Origin: Hyphomicrobiales bacterium
Lineage (GTDB): Bacteria > Pseudomonadota > Alphaproteobacteria > Rhizobiales > JAJFHR01
Reading direction: 5' to 3'
Assembly: GCA_021775475.1 (NCBI GenBank)
Contig: JAJFHS010000002.1
Coordinates: 1 to 43,667, forward strand
DNA length: 43,667 bases
The stretch's first letter is position 1. Each line of letters starts with the position of its first letter. The notes under the pieces are model-generated. The model did no database searches. It was not told where the DNA came from and was given only the letters and a program-made list of their open reading frames with translations. Below, piece by piece: positions 1-8,293 of this stretch. The position numbers and the translations under genes are program-made.

Positions 1-1
1 T

Positions 2-122
2 CCCCCCTCCTCCCCCCGCTTCGCGGCCACCTGCTCCCGCACGGGGAGTAGGGAGACAGTTTATCTAAACCCCTACTCCCCTTGCGGGAGATGGTGGCCG
101 CGTAGCGGTCGGATGAGGGGGG
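2..122. repeat. Large imperfect palindromic intergenic repeat
   Basis: Two arms of about 52 bases (2-53 and 70-122) are inverted copies of each other, with roughly 45 of 52 positions pairing and a 16-base spacer. The arms are rich in C/G runs and contain the core GCGGCCACC and CTCCCGCA. Repeats of this style (palindromic, next to genes, with the gcggccacc core) are common between genes in rhizobial genomes and resemble the RIME-type mosaic elements. It lies upstream of ettA and the transcript would fold into a long hairpin. The exact family is inferred. Confidence 0.8.
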
Positions 123-220
123 CGGGATAATCCTTTAGTTCTGTCATTGCGATGTGAGCCATGGTCGTTTAAAAGCATTCCTAATTGCAATAATCCTCCC
201 AAACTCAAGGACCTGTTTGA

Positions 221-1903
221 ATGGCTGCCTACCAGTATATTTACGTTATGAATGACCTATCCAAGACATTTGCCGGTGGCAAGCAGGTGTTGAGCGATAT
301 TCGACTGTCATTTTTCCCCGGCGTCAAAATTGGCGTCGTCGGGCTTAACGGTTCGGGTAAATCAACGCTTTTGCGCATCATGGCGGGGGTTGAAACCGAA
401 TATCAGGGCGAAGCGTGGGCAGCTGATGGCGTAAAAGTTGGCCACCTTCCCCAGGAGCCGGAACTGGATCCGGCTAAAGACGTTATGGGCAATGTCATGG
501 AAGGTGTTGCCGAGACACAAGCGTTGCTGGACCGGTTTGAAGAGGTTTCTGCCCGGTTTGCTGAACCCTTGAGCGATGATGAAATGAATGCGGTGATCGA
601 AGAGCAAGCCGATATTCAGGAAAAAATCGAGGCCGCTGATGCCTGGGACCTTGAATCCAAAGTCGAAATGGCGATGGAAGCCCTACGTTGTCCGGACGGG
701 GCAAGTGATGTTACCAAACTGTCGGGTGGCGAGCGCAGGCGAGTGGCATTGTGCCAATTGTTGCTGTCGCAACCTAATCTGCTGTTGCTGGATGAACCGA
801 CCAACCATCTCGATGCAGAATCAGTTGCGTGGCTGGAGCAATATTTGCGCGAGTATAATGGCACCGTGGTGTTGATCACCCATGATCGCTACTTTCTTGA
901 TAATGTTACCGGCTGGATTTTGGAGCTGGATCGCGGTCGTGGCATTCCGTACGAAGGAAATTATTCCTCATGGCTGGAACAAAAACACAAACGATTAGCG
1001 TTAGAAGGCTCTCAGGAAGATGCGCGCCAGCGCACGTTGTCGCGGGAGCTGGAATGGATACAAGCCAGCCCGCGGGCGCGCCAGGCCAAGTCAAAAGCCC
1101 GCATCAATGCTTATGATGACCTGTTAAATCAATCAGCCAAAGAACAAAACGGCAAGGCGCAAATCTCCATTCCACCCGGGGCTCGCCTTGGCGGGATTGT
1201 GATTGAGGCTGAAAATCTCAACAAGGGGTATGGTGAGGAACTTTTGATCGAAGACCTTTCGTTTCGTCTGCCGCCGGGTGGTATTATTGGTGTCATCGGC
1301 GCTAACGGGGCAGGTAAAACCACGCTGTTTCGCATGTTGACCGGGCTGGAGACGCCCGACAGCGGCACGTTAAAAATGGGGGAGACGGTTGAGGTTGGCT
1401 ATGTTGATCAATCGCGCGATGCGCTCGATCCTAAGAAAACCGTGTGGGAGGAAATATCAGACGGGCTCGATGTTATAGAGCTTGGCAAGCGCACCATGGC
1501 CAGCCGTGCTTATGTGGGAGCGTTTAATTTTAAAGGTGGTGATCAGCAAAAACCCGTCGGCATTCTATCGGGGGGGGAGAGAAACCGCGTGCATCTGGCC
1601 AAGGTGCTAAAATCAGGTGCCAATCTGCTGTTGCTTGATGAACCGACCAATGACCTGGACGTTGAGACTTTGCGGGCGTTGGAAGATGGTCTCGAGAATT
1701 TTGCCGGTTGCGCTATTGTCATCAGCCATGACCGCTGGTTTCTCGATCGCATTGCCACCCACATGCTGGCGTTTGAAGGCGACAGTCATGTGGAGTGGTT
1801 TGAAGGCAATTACCAGGACTATGAAGCCGATCGCAAACGCCGACTTGGTCCCGCAGCCGAACGTCCAAGCCGTCTCAAATACAAACGTTTTTCACGCGAT
1901 TGA
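221..1903 (+). CDS. ettA: Energy-dependent translational throttle protein EttA (ABC-F ATPase)
   Basis: This is a cytoplasmic ABC-F ATPase with two nucleotide-binding domains and no membrane segments. EttA binds the ribosomal E site and gates the first elongation steps according to ATP/ADP. The first Walker A (GLNGSGKST) is at residues 41-49, followed by an inserted helical arm at about 95-155, signature LSGGERRRV and Walker [13 protein letters not shown]. The second half has Walker [10 protein letters not shown], signature LSGGERNRV and [12 protein letters not shown]. The length of 560 residues matches EttA (about 555). The ATG start follows AAGGA by nine to ten bases and is preceded by a palindromic repeat. 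It is convergent with the mla group. Confidence 0.95.
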   Translation: MAAYQYIYVMNDLSKTFAGGKQVLSDIRLSFFPGVKIGVVGLNGSGKSTLLRIMAGVETEYQGEAWAADGVKVGHLPQEPELDPAKDVMGNVMEGVAETQALLDRFEEVSARFAEPLSDDEMNAVIEEQADIQEKIEAADAWDLESKVEMAMEALRCPDGASDVTKLSGGERRRVALCQLLLSQPNLLLLDEPTNHLDAESVAWLEQYLREYNGTVVLITHDRYFLDNVTGWILELDRGRGIPYEGNYSSWLEQKHKRLALEGSQEDARQRTLSRELEWIQASPRARQAKSKARINAYDDLLNQSAKEQNGKAQISIPPGARLGGIVIEAENLNKGYGEELLIEDLSFRLPPGGIIGVIGANGAGKTTLFRMLTGLETPDSGTLKMGETVEVGYVDQSRDALDPKKTVWEEISDGLDVIELGKRTMASRAYVGAFNFKGGDQQKPVGILSGGERNRVHLAKVLKSGANLLLLDEPTNDLDVETLRALEDGLENFAGCAIVISHDRWFLDRIATHMLAFEGDSHVEWFEGNYQDYEADRKRRLGPAAERPSRLKYKRFSRD

Positions 1904-1933
1904 TAGGCACAGATCGGGTGAAAGCAGCGGAAT

Positions 1934-2596
1934 CTACTCAGTTTCTTTCTTTAAGTAATCCAGCAGGGAACTGATTTGTCCGTTGTTACTGCTGATCAGA
2001 TCAACAAAGGACGAACGTTGCTCCTGAGCCAGCCAAAAACCGCCGATATTAATATCGTGTAGCTTGAGGTCGCCTTCATCATTTCTTTTAATTCGCCATT
2101 TTACCGGTATTGGTGAATTTGAAAACCCCGGTACTTTGCGGATTTTGATGACACTTTTAACCAGGTAATCAATATCCTTTTTGCTCTCTACGGTGCTGGT
2201 AACCTCAAGGCCTTCGCTTTGGGTTCCTCTCAATTTTACAACGAAGAGCTGGATGATGTAATTACCAAGGAGTTCCTGAAGCCGTTCAGTTTGCGAAGGT
2301 TCAATTCTTCTGGAAAATTTGCCCAGTGTAAACTTGGAAATTGCTGCCATATTGGCATTGTGCAGAAAAATTTTGCCAAATTGCTCTTTTTGCTGGCTTA
2401 CCGAATTATTACTGGCCAGGATATAAAGAACCTTGTTGGCGAAATTCGTCACCATGGTTTTAACCTCTGGGACTGTCTGAGCAGTAGCCGGGGTGAGGAA
2501 ACCTGTTGAAAATATAGCGGCAAAAACCATGAAACCCGCGAATAAACTGTGTCTTTGGCGTAATGCCTTGGTCGTATTACTATTGAATATCGTCAT
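1934..2596 (-). CDS. mlaC: MlaC-family phospholipid-binding periplasmic protein (paralogue 1)
   Basis: MlaC proteins shuttle phospholipids across the periplasm between the outer-membrane MlaA complex and the inner-membrane MlaFEDB transporter. This 220-residue protein starts with a basic stretch and a hydrophobic signal segment ending ATAQ, then carries the MlaC/Ttg2D domain, with the family features FTLGKFSRR and the C-terminal GFWLAQEQRSSFVDLIS. It is the last gene of a minus-strand group after mlaA and a second mlaC. The two MlaC copies share the same architecture but have clearly diverged. No mlaFEDB genes are in the window. Confidence 0.85.
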   Translation of the reverse strand: MTIFNSNTTKALRQRHSLFAGFMVFAAIFSTGFLTPATAQTVPEVKTMVTNFANKVLYILASNNSVSQQKEQFGKIFLHNANMAAISKFTLGKFSRRIEPSQTERLQELLGNYIIQLFVVKLRGTQSEGLEVTSTVESKKDIDYLVKSVIKIRKVPGFSNSPIPVKWRIKRNDEGDLKLHDINIGGFWLAQEQRSSFVDLISSNNGQISSLLDYLKKETE

Positions 2597-2698
2597 GTAG
2601 ACATAATCCCCCTACGCTAACATGTTTAAATTTACTTCCTTTGCCTGATATGGCTTTACATAGGAACCTATGATGTTCCAAGCCTAGAATAAATGCTT

Positions 2699-3352
2699 TT
2701 ATTTGGCAATCTGTTGTTTTAAATGGGTGAACAAGGCGCTGATTTCCCCACCATTACGGCTGATGACATTGACAAAAATCGAACGCTGTTCCTGCGCCAG
2801 CCACAGGCCTTCAATGCTGATATCGAAAAGCTTCAAGCGGCCGCTTTTGTTTTTGAAAATACGCCAATTGACGCGAATGGGAGCTCCATCGGGCAGATTG
2901 ACCAGGCTCTTGACTAGAAAATCACGGCCTTTTTTGCGCTCTGTTGTTCCAAGAACCTTTAGCCCGGTACTCTTGGTACCTCTCATGCGGCCAATGAAAA
3001 CCTTGACGATGAAACGACCGAGCAGCCGATTGAACTCACGGCGTTCGGAAGATTTAATGGTTCTGGCATATTTACCTAACGTAAACCTGCCAATTGTGTT
3101 GATATCGGCATTGCGAAGGAATGCGGATTTGAATTTCTTTTCCTGCTGAGTTACCGGACCGTTGCTGGCCAGAATTTTAATAACCTGGTTGCCAAATTTT
3201 TTCACCATGGCTTCCGCCTGGGAAGGTGACGCCAATGTTAATGTTGGTGACAACATTCCAGTTGCCAGTATGGTGAAAACGATCAGAAGGGTTGCAATAA
3301 AGCTGCGTCTTGAACGCGTGGGTTCAACCGAGTTTTTGTTGGAAATCATCAT
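2699..3352 (-). CDS. mlaC: MlaC-family phospholipid-binding periplasmic protein (paralogue 2)
   Basis: This is a second MlaC/Ttg2D-domain protein of 217 residues, with FTLGKYARTI and GLWLAQEQRSIFVNVIS matching its downstream neighbour. The N-terminal signal contains SRRSFIA at residues 14-20 before a hydrophobic stretch, which resembles a twin-arginine signal, so Tat export is possible though not proven. It lies between mlaA (gap 72 bases) and the other mlaC (gap 102 bases), all on the minus strand. The pair probably arose by tandem duplication followed by divergence. Confidence 0.87.
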   Translation of the reverse strand: MMISNKNSVEPTRSRRSFIATLLIVFTILATGMLSPTLTLASPSQAEAMVKKFGNQVIKILASNGPVTQQEKKFKSAFLRNADINTIGRFTLGKYARTIKSSERREFNRLLGRFIVKVFIGRMRGTKSTGLKVLGTTERKKGRDFLVKSLVNLPDGAPIRVNWRIFKNKSGRLKLFDISIEGLWLAQEQRSIFVNVISRNGGEISALFTHLKQQIAK

Positions 3353-3424
3353 GCAAATTTAAATCCCACTGGCTTACATATTGGAAGTTACGCTTTATGC
3401 GTAAATGTGGCGATTGGGCTCGAT

Positions 3425-4276
3425 TTATCGCGAATCAAATTCGGGTATATCGACAAGGTCATTGTTATCAACCTGGCCGTTGTTAATAGCGTTGCGCCGA
3501 CTTTGGGAATAAAGATTTTTTATCGATGAATAATAGTCTGGAGAGGTTTCTTTGATGCTGGTTAATGCAGCATCAGCATCACCGCGCGCGGAAATTGAAA
3601 CAACAACTGTTGGGGTCAATCGAACCAAAGTAGATCTATTGTAGAGGATATATGTCCATGGATCGGTAAACAGATCAACAAAACGCCCCACAAGATGACG
3701 AGGAGTGGCTGGACCTAAGATGGGTATGAACAGATATGGGCCAGAATCCACACCATGAACGGCAAGTGTTTGACCAAAGTCTTCGGTGTGTCCGGGCAGA
3801 CCCTGTTTTGCTGCCACATCCAGCAGGCCGCCAATGCCGACTGTTGAGTTAATTACAAAGCGCTTGGCAGTGATTCCCGCTCTTTCCCATTCACCTTGAA
3901 ACAGATCATTGCTCAAGGTTACCGGTGTTGCCACGTTTGACATAAAGTTGTCGACGCCGGTGCGTATAGGCTTGGGAATGAATGTGGTATAAGCCACGGA
4001 AATTGGCCGTAAAAACATAGTGTCCAAGCCATCACCGATAAAGAACATCACCCTGTTCAGGCCCTCAAACGGATCACTGATATCTCCAGTGCTGGCGTTT
4101 TGGGAGTATCCCGACTGGGCGGTATCGCTTGCAGCCGAAGCCGGTAATACGACAAGGTTTGCTGCTAAAAAGAAAATGCTGAAAATCGTGCATACCGAAC
4201 CAGCAGTTCGCGTAAGTCTTGAATTTTTCAAGTTCCAGAATTTGAAATCAATTGTTGTTTTCATGTCTCTCTTCAT
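3425..4276 (-). CDS. mlaA: MlaA-family outer-membrane lipid asymmetry protein (VacJ)
   Basis: MlaA sits in the outer membrane and removes phospholipids from its outer leaflet, passing them to MlaC. The mature region begins with DPFEGLNRVMFF, the family hallmark, followed by FLRPISVAY, FVINSTVGIGGLLDVA and GPYLFIPILGP. About 283 residues. I chose the ATG at 4276, which has AGG seven bases upstream; a GTG two codons earlier and an ATG four codons later are alternatives. The hydrophobic segment ends in PASAAS, a type I-like site. No lipobox cysteine is seen at the cleavage site, although many MlaA proteins are lipoproteins. It is first in the mlaA-mlaC-mlaC group. Confidence 0.93.
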   Translation of the reverse strand: MKRDMKTTIDFKFWNLKNSRLTRTAGSVCTIFSIFFLAANLVVLPASAASDTAQSGYSQNASTGDISDPFEGLNRVMFFIGDGLDTMFLRPISVAYTTFIPKPIRTGVDNFMSNVATPVTLSNDLFQGEWERAGITAKRFVINSTVGIGGLLDVAAKQGLPGHTEDFGQTLAVHGVDSGPYLFIPILGPATPRHLVGRFVDLFTDPWTYILYNRSTLVRLTPTVVVSISARGDADAALTSIKETSPDYYSSIKNLYSQSRRNAINNGQVDNNDLVDIPEFDSR

Positions 4277-4639
4277 TCTCACCTGTCAGCAACGTTTATA
4301 ATGTTTAACTCAAAAAAACAGAGTCTGCCAGCATGATTTTTGCTGAATTCATCATAACGATCACATCTTTTCCCACTATATACATCAGCTCCCAATCGGT
4401 GCAATTCAAGATCGGGTACCAAAAAATAAATTTAGCGTGATTGTTTTTGCAGAATTTCCGCCAAATTGTCGCCAAACCGTCTTTTTGTTTTTTCCTGAAA
4501 TCTTAATATCATAATTTGCGTAGTAATTTTCCTAACATCTGATTTTTTGAAAAAAATTGTATGGATTGTTGCCTAAATATCGCGGATTAGGAAGTTTTGA
4601 GTGGCAAATGTGATTCTTTCCCAATTGTGAATAATTTAG

Positions 4640-4659
4640 ATATAAAGATATCTTGATAT
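4640..4659. promoter_or_regulatory. Operator palindrome, candidate SahR binding site
   Basis: The 20-base sequence is an inverted repeat centred on GATATC, with nine of ten base pairs matching (arms ATATAAAGAT / ATCTTGATAT). It lies 103 bases before the ArsR-family gene and overlaps the -35 hexamer of the best promoter. ArsR regulators bind such palindromes as dimers. The assignment to the neighbouring regulator is an inference from position and symmetry. Confidence 0.7.
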
Positions 4660-4680
4660 TAGATTGTGTTTCGTTATCAT
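4653..4680 (+). promoter_or_regulatory. Candidate sigma-70 promoter of sahR-metF
   Basis: A TTGATA at 4653-4658 and a TATCAT at 4675-4680 are separated by 16 bases, a fair match to -35/-10 elements. The -35 lies inside the operator palindrome, so a bound repressor would block polymerase. Prediction by eye only. Confidence 0.45.
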
Positions 4681-4718
4681 GCTGTGACAGTTTTTGATAA
4701 GGGGTGTCCGGGCATCCC

Positions 4719-4760
4719 ATGATTAATTTTGAATGTTTAAACCCTAATCGGATGTTGTAA
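4719..4760 (+). CDS. Possible 13-codon leader ORF upstream of sahR
   Basis: An ATG at 4719 opens a 13-codon frame (MINFECLNPNRML) whose TAA ends one base before the ATG of the regulator gene at 4762. No strong ribosome binding site precedes it, and the regulator itself has only a weak one (GGATG). The tight spacing would allow termination-reinitiation. It may equally be chance in AT-rich DNA. Confidence 0.2.
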   Translation: MINFECLNPNRML

Positions 4761-4761
4761 T

Positions 4762-5757
4762 ATGGATCGTCTCCTGAACGGATTGCGTGGAGCTGGCGAG
4801 AGAACCAGGTTGCGTCTTTTGTTTGTGCTGTCTCATGGAGAATTCAATGTAAAAGAACTGACGCAGATACTCGGGCAAAGCCAGCCACGGGTGTCGCGGC
4901 ATTTGAAGCTGTTGTGTGAGGCAGGTCTGCTTAATCGGTTTCGCGAGGGCAGCTGGGTGTTGTTTCGCCTGTCGCAAACCGGGCGTGAAGCTGCATTGGT
5001 GCGGATGATTGTTGAACTCTTGCCGGGCGATGATCCGGCACTTCAGCGCGACCTCAAGCGCCTTGAGCATGTGCGTGAACACAGAGCAGAGGTGGCGCAG
5101 GAATATTTTTGTAACAATGCGGCAGACTGGGATCTGATACGTTCTTTACATATATCCGAAGGCAAAGTCGAAGATGCCATGATGGCCACCCTTGAAGGGC
5201 GGCATTTTGAAACTTTCATCGATCTTGGCACCGGAACGGGTCGAATTCTGGAGTTGTTTTCCGACAGTTTCACCAATGGTATCGGCATCGATATGAACCG
5301 GGAGATGCTGGCATTTGCCCGCAGCAACCTCGATAAACCGGACCTTGCGCACTGCCATGTAAGGCAGGGTGATTTGTTTAACCTGCCTTATGATAACAAT
5401 ATTGCCGATGCCGTAATCGTTCATCAGGTGTTGCATTTTCTCGATGATCCGCAAAGTGCCATCCTTGAGGCCGGACGTATCCTTAAGCCGGACGGGTTAT
5501 TGCTGATTGCTGATTTTGGTCGCCACGAGCTCGAATTTTTACGCGAAACCTATGCACACCGTCGTCTCGGTTTTGATGATGATCAGATGATTGAATGGGT
5601 TGAAGCTGCCGGTTTGAAAATTCAAAAAACCCAAAACCTGAACCTCGAAGGCCGACTAGGAAATGATACGCAACTGACTGTCTCGTTATGGCTGGCGGCA
5701 GGCGGGGGAATACCTGCTCAAATTGACGGTGTAACCGGTAAGGTGGAACAGCTGTAA
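4762..5757 (+). CDS. sahR: ArsR-family regulator fused to a SAM-dependent methyltransferase domain (SahR-like)
   Basis: Residues 1-90 form an ArsR winged helix, with the recognition helix near SQPRVSRHLKLL (40-51). Residues 110-315 are a class I methyltransferase fold with the SAM-binding loop DLGTGTG at 154-160, then GIDMNREML and the late motif GRILKPDGLLLIADF. The usual ArsR metal-binding CxC in the recognition helix is absent, so a metal sensor is unlikely. ArsR-methyltransferase fusions next to metF are known in Proteobacteria as SahR, which senses S-adenosylhomocysteine and represses SAM-cycle genes. The stop overlaps the metF start (TAATG), implying translational coupling. Ligand and target are inferred from family and context. 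Confidence 0.8.
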   Translation: MDRLLNGLRGAGERTRLRLLFVLSHGEFNVKELTQILGQSQPRVSRHLKLLCEAGLLNRFREGSWVLFRLSQTGREAALVRMIVELLPGDDPALQRDLKRLEHVREHRAEVAQEYFCNNAADWDLIRSLHISEGKVEDAMMATLEGRHFETFIDLGTGTGRILELFSDSFTNGIGIDMNREMLAFARSNLDKPDLAHCHVRQGDLFNLPYDNNIADAVIVHQVLHFLDDPQSAILEAGRILKPDGLLLIADFGRHELEFLRETYAHRRLGFDDDQMIEWVEAAGLKIQKTQNLNLEGRLGNDTQLTVSLWLAAGGGIPAQIDGVTGKVEQL

Positions 5758-6668
5758 TGCTTTCAGAAAACAGACCAAGTCGTAAGCAAAATTCGGCATT
5801 GCCAAAAGTGTCTTTTGAATTTTTCCCGCCTAAAAACGATATCATGGAGAAAGGCCTGTGGTCGTCGATTGAAAGGCTTGCGCCGATTTCCCCCACATTT
5901 GTGTCCGTCACTTACGGTGCTGGCGGTACCACGCGTGAACGAACTCACGCTACCGTCGAAAGGCTGCTTGACGAAACACCTTTGGTGCCGGCGGCACATT
6001 TAACCTGTGTGGGGGCACCGCGCGGCGAAGTCGATGAGATTGTGGCTAATTACTGGCAGATGGGCGTGCGCAATATTGTCGCCTTGCGCGGTGACCCTCA
6101 AGGGGGCATGGGAACTGCCTATGCGCCGGAGCCAGGAGCTTACGTTAATGCAGCCGATCTCGTGAGCGGAATATCACGCATTGCGGATTTTGACATTTCG
6201 GTGTCGGCATACCCGGAAAAACACCCTGAATCTGCCACCATTGATGCTGATATCGATATGCTTCAGGCTAAAGTGGATGCCGGGGCGCACCGGGCCATCA
6301 CCCAGTTCTTTTTTGATAATGATGTCTACTTTCGCTACCTTGACCGGGTGCAGGCGCGTGGACTGGATATTCCCATCATACCGGGAATCCTGCCAATTGT
6401 GCATTTTGGCCGCATGAGCAGCTTTGCTGAAAAATGCGGTACAAGTGTGCCGACATGGCTGGCTGAACGTTTTGACGGCCTTGATGATGACCCGGAAACC
6501 CGGCAACTGATTGCGGTCGCCGTGGCGGCAGAACAGGTCATTGATCTTTTGGACAGAGGTGTCGATACCTTTCATTTCTATACGATGAACAAGGCCGATA
6601 TGGTCTATGCAATCTGTCGGTTGCTGGGACTTGGGCGCGGCAGTGTCGAAGCTGCCGCGCAGGGTTGA
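5757..6668 (+). CDS. metF: Methylenetetrahydrofolate reductase
   Basis: MetF reduces 5,10-methylenetetrahydrofolate to 5-methyltetrahydrofolate using FAD and NADH, supplying the methyl group for methionine synthesis. The 303-residue protein shows the TIM-barrel landmarks SFEFFPPK near the N terminus with the catalytic Glu, VSVTYGAGGTTRERT, ALRGDPQGG for FAD and folate, SAYPEKHPES, and AITQFFFDNDVYFRY. It overlaps the upstream regulator by one base and so is probably translated by reinitiation. Placement behind a SahR-like gene fits control by the SAM/SAH state of the cell. Confidence 0.96.
   Translation: MLSENRPSRKQNSALPKVSFEFFPPKNDIMEKGLWSSIERLAPISPTFVSVTYGAGGTTRERTHATVERLLDETPLVPAAHLTCVGAPRGEVDEIVANYWQMGVRNIVALRGDPQGGMGTAYAPEPGAYVNAADLVSGISRIADFDISVSAYPEKHPESATIDADIDMLQAKVDAGAHRAITQFFFDNDVYFRYLDRVQARGLDIPIIPGILPIVHFGRMSSFAEKCGTSVPTWLAERFDGLDDDPETRQLIAVAVAAEQVIDLLDRGVDTFHFYTMNKADMVYAICRLLGLGRGSVEAAAQG
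6635..6660 (+). terminator. GC-rich hairpin at the end of metF
   Basis: GCGCGGCAG (6635-6643) and CTGCCGCGC (6652-6660) form a perfect 9-bp stem with an 8-base loop, inside the last metF codons. No T-run follows, so it is not a classic intrinsic terminator. It could stabilise the 3' end of the message or cause pausing. Confidence 0.4.
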
Positions 6669-6832
6669 AATCATTCCAATTCTAAGTGATTCGTTATTTA
6701 TAAAGTAATGATATCAATGAATTATGCCGGACAACGGAATGAATACTTTGGTAGTTTTCACATTGTGGTCACATTTATGCTTTTCCCTTCGCTGTGCTGG
6801 TGGGGGCTAGTTTAAACCTGAAGGAACGCCCC

Positions 6833-8257
6833 ATGTCGGAGACAGTAAACGATATCCATCGATACTCCCGAAAAAACCAAAAATGCAGCGCTCCCCTAAA
6901 AAAACCGAAAATAAAGACATCCGGTAAACCGTCGCCTGACGCGCTCAAGCCAAAATTTTCCAGGCATGTTACCCCGCAATCTCAAAATCACGAACCAAGG
7001 CTCGAGGACGATAATTTGTCCTTTGAGACCACTCGTGAGACCGAGCTTTACAAGATGAATTTCGAGCCAGTTGATGGTGATGGGGGTGATACTTCACAAG
7101 ACGATATGGCTGGTGCTGAGATAGCGAAGGAAGACCGCGAGGAAATAAAACTGCCCAAGATTGATTCAAACTATTTTGACCTCATCAAGGCGGGCAGGCG
7201 CGATCAGATTACACTGGAACCGGAAGATGTTGATCATGATCTGATAGCTGAACTGGCCAAAAGCCTGAGCTGCCGGGATCAGATTCCGGCTGCGGGTTTC
7301 GAAAATGATGCGGGCGCAGACCGATTTCAAAACCAGAGTGCCCATACAGATCGTTTGCAAAATTCACGCCCCCCGGGTCTGTGGACGCGCCGGGTTAAAT
7401 TTGGCTCGGCAGCGCTGCTCGCAGCTGGGGCGTTGGCCGTATTGCTGGTAAATTCCCAGGAGCTTCCCCAGGGAAGTGAAGAAAACACCGAGGTTGCCCT
7501 GGCTTCCAATTTTATTGATCAAAATGCCGACCCCGTGACCCCCGACCCCGTGACCCCCGACCCCGTCGCCACAGAAAAATCACCCGCTATATATTTACCG
7601 TCGGCAGGAGTTGAGAATTCCGAGGCTTCGAGTGTGACAAGATTTGTCCCGGCACCCGTGCCAGCCGACGTTTCTGAAATCACGTCTGCGCCCGATAGTG
7701 TACCGGTCAGCCAGGCTGACGTCGAGCGAGCCCTCAAAATCGAAACCCTCAGTAAAAACCTGAAAATAGTGCGAGCTTACCTGAGTTCGCGGCAACTTGC
7801 ATACAGTGATGCCGCTTTGGATGAAAAGCCAAAGATGCTGGAAGAAGTGACCAAAATAAAGAGCGAGCTGACTTCTCTGGTCGAAAAAATTAACGCGCTT
7901 CAGTCACCGGATATTACTGCCCCCTCCACTGTGATTGCTGGAATAACTCCTGCACCGGGGGAAATCGAGAAGACCACCCTTGAAGCAATATCCCAAAGTG
8001 ACAGCGATGGTGTCGATGTTGCGGTCGTGCAACCGGCCGCATCTTTGAAAAATAGCAAAACCCGCAATCCTGAGAAAGTGGAACTGGCGCTGGCTGCCAT
8101 GCCCGGTCTTTATCGATTGCAGCCGGTCAGCAGAAGCCGCCTGAAATCAAAACTGATCAGTGGAGAATGCCTGGTGCCCGCGCTTTCGTCAGTTTTTCCG
8201 CAAGTGCCAGCATTGGTGATGCGCGACATGGTACGTCAATTTGAAGGTCAATGCTGA
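6833..8257 (+). CDS. Membrane-anchored protein of unknown function, N-in with periplasmic coiled coil
   Basis: I do not recognise this family. The ATG at 6833 was chosen because AAGGA lies seven bases upstream; a frame opening at 6794 lacks this. The 474-residue protein begins with about 185 polar, basic then acidic residues, has one hydrophobic segment at about 188-207 preceded by RR, then a long exported part with a DPVTP tandem repeat, a Lys/Glu-rich helical region (about 290-345) likely to form a coiled coil, and a C-terminal 50 residues with two Cys. The layout suggests a bitopic inner-membrane protein. It is followed after 36 bases by an orphan TAXI solute-binding protein, so the two probably work together. 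Confidence 0.7.
   Translation: MSETVNDIHRYSRKNQKCSAPLKKPKIKTSGKPSPDALKPKFSRHVTPQSQNHEPRLEDDNLSFETTRETELYKMNFEPVDGDGGDTSQDDMAGAEIAKEDREEIKLPKIDSNYFDLIKAGRRDQITLEPEDVDHDLIAELAKSLSCRDQIPAAGFENDAGADRFQNQSAHTDRLQNSRPPGLWTRRVKFGSAALLAAGALAVLLVNSQELPQGSEENTEVALASNFIDQNADPVTPDPVTPDPVATEKSPAIYLPSAGVENSEASSVTRFVPAPVPADVSEITSAPDSVPVSQADVERALKIETLSKNLKIVRAYLSSRQLAYSDAALDEKPKMLEEVTKIKSELTSLVEKINALQSPDITAPSTVIAGITPAPGEIEKTTLEAISQSDSDGVDVAVVQPAASLKNSKTRNPEKVELALAAMPGLYRLQPVSRSRLKSKLISGECLVPALSSVFPQVPALVMRDMVRQFEGQC
7529..7568 (+). repeat. In-frame 15-bp tandem repeat encoding DPVTP
   Basis: GACCCCGTGACCCCC occurs twice in a row (7529-7543, 7544-7558), followed by a partial third copy. It encodes DPVTP-DPVTP-DPV in the Pro-rich linker just after the membrane segment of the host gene. 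Such a repeat can gain or lose units by slippage without a frameshift. Confidence 0.9.
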
Positions 8258-8293
8258 GGCTGTCGACCATTTGTAACCAGGGAGGAAGTTCCA

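Larger units (their letters stand above)
4277..4761. other. AT-rich divergent intergenic region between mlaA and sahR-metF
   Basis: This stretch of about 485 bases is strikingly AT-rich and holds no convincing long gene. It must contain the mlaA promoter on the minus side and the sahR-metF promoter on the plus side. The right part has a palindromic operator, a candidate sigma-70 promoter and a 13-codon ORF, listed separately. I see no tRNA, and no riboswitch family that I recognise. The left 300 bases contain only AT-rich sequence with no strong hairpin. Confidence 0.7.

Noticed and set aside
4532..4720. 62-codon minus-strand frame in the mlaA-sahR gap
   Set aside because: No ribosome site, biased composition from AT-rich DNA, and it crosses the operator and promoter region.
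4660..4761. A SAM or SAH riboswitch before sahR-metF
   Set aside because: I looked for SAM-II and SAH-type conserved cores and saw none; the region is short and AT-rich. A covariance search would settle it.
7529..7568. CRISPR-like or satellite repeat
   Set aside because: It is an in-frame coding repeat of fewer than three units with no spacers.
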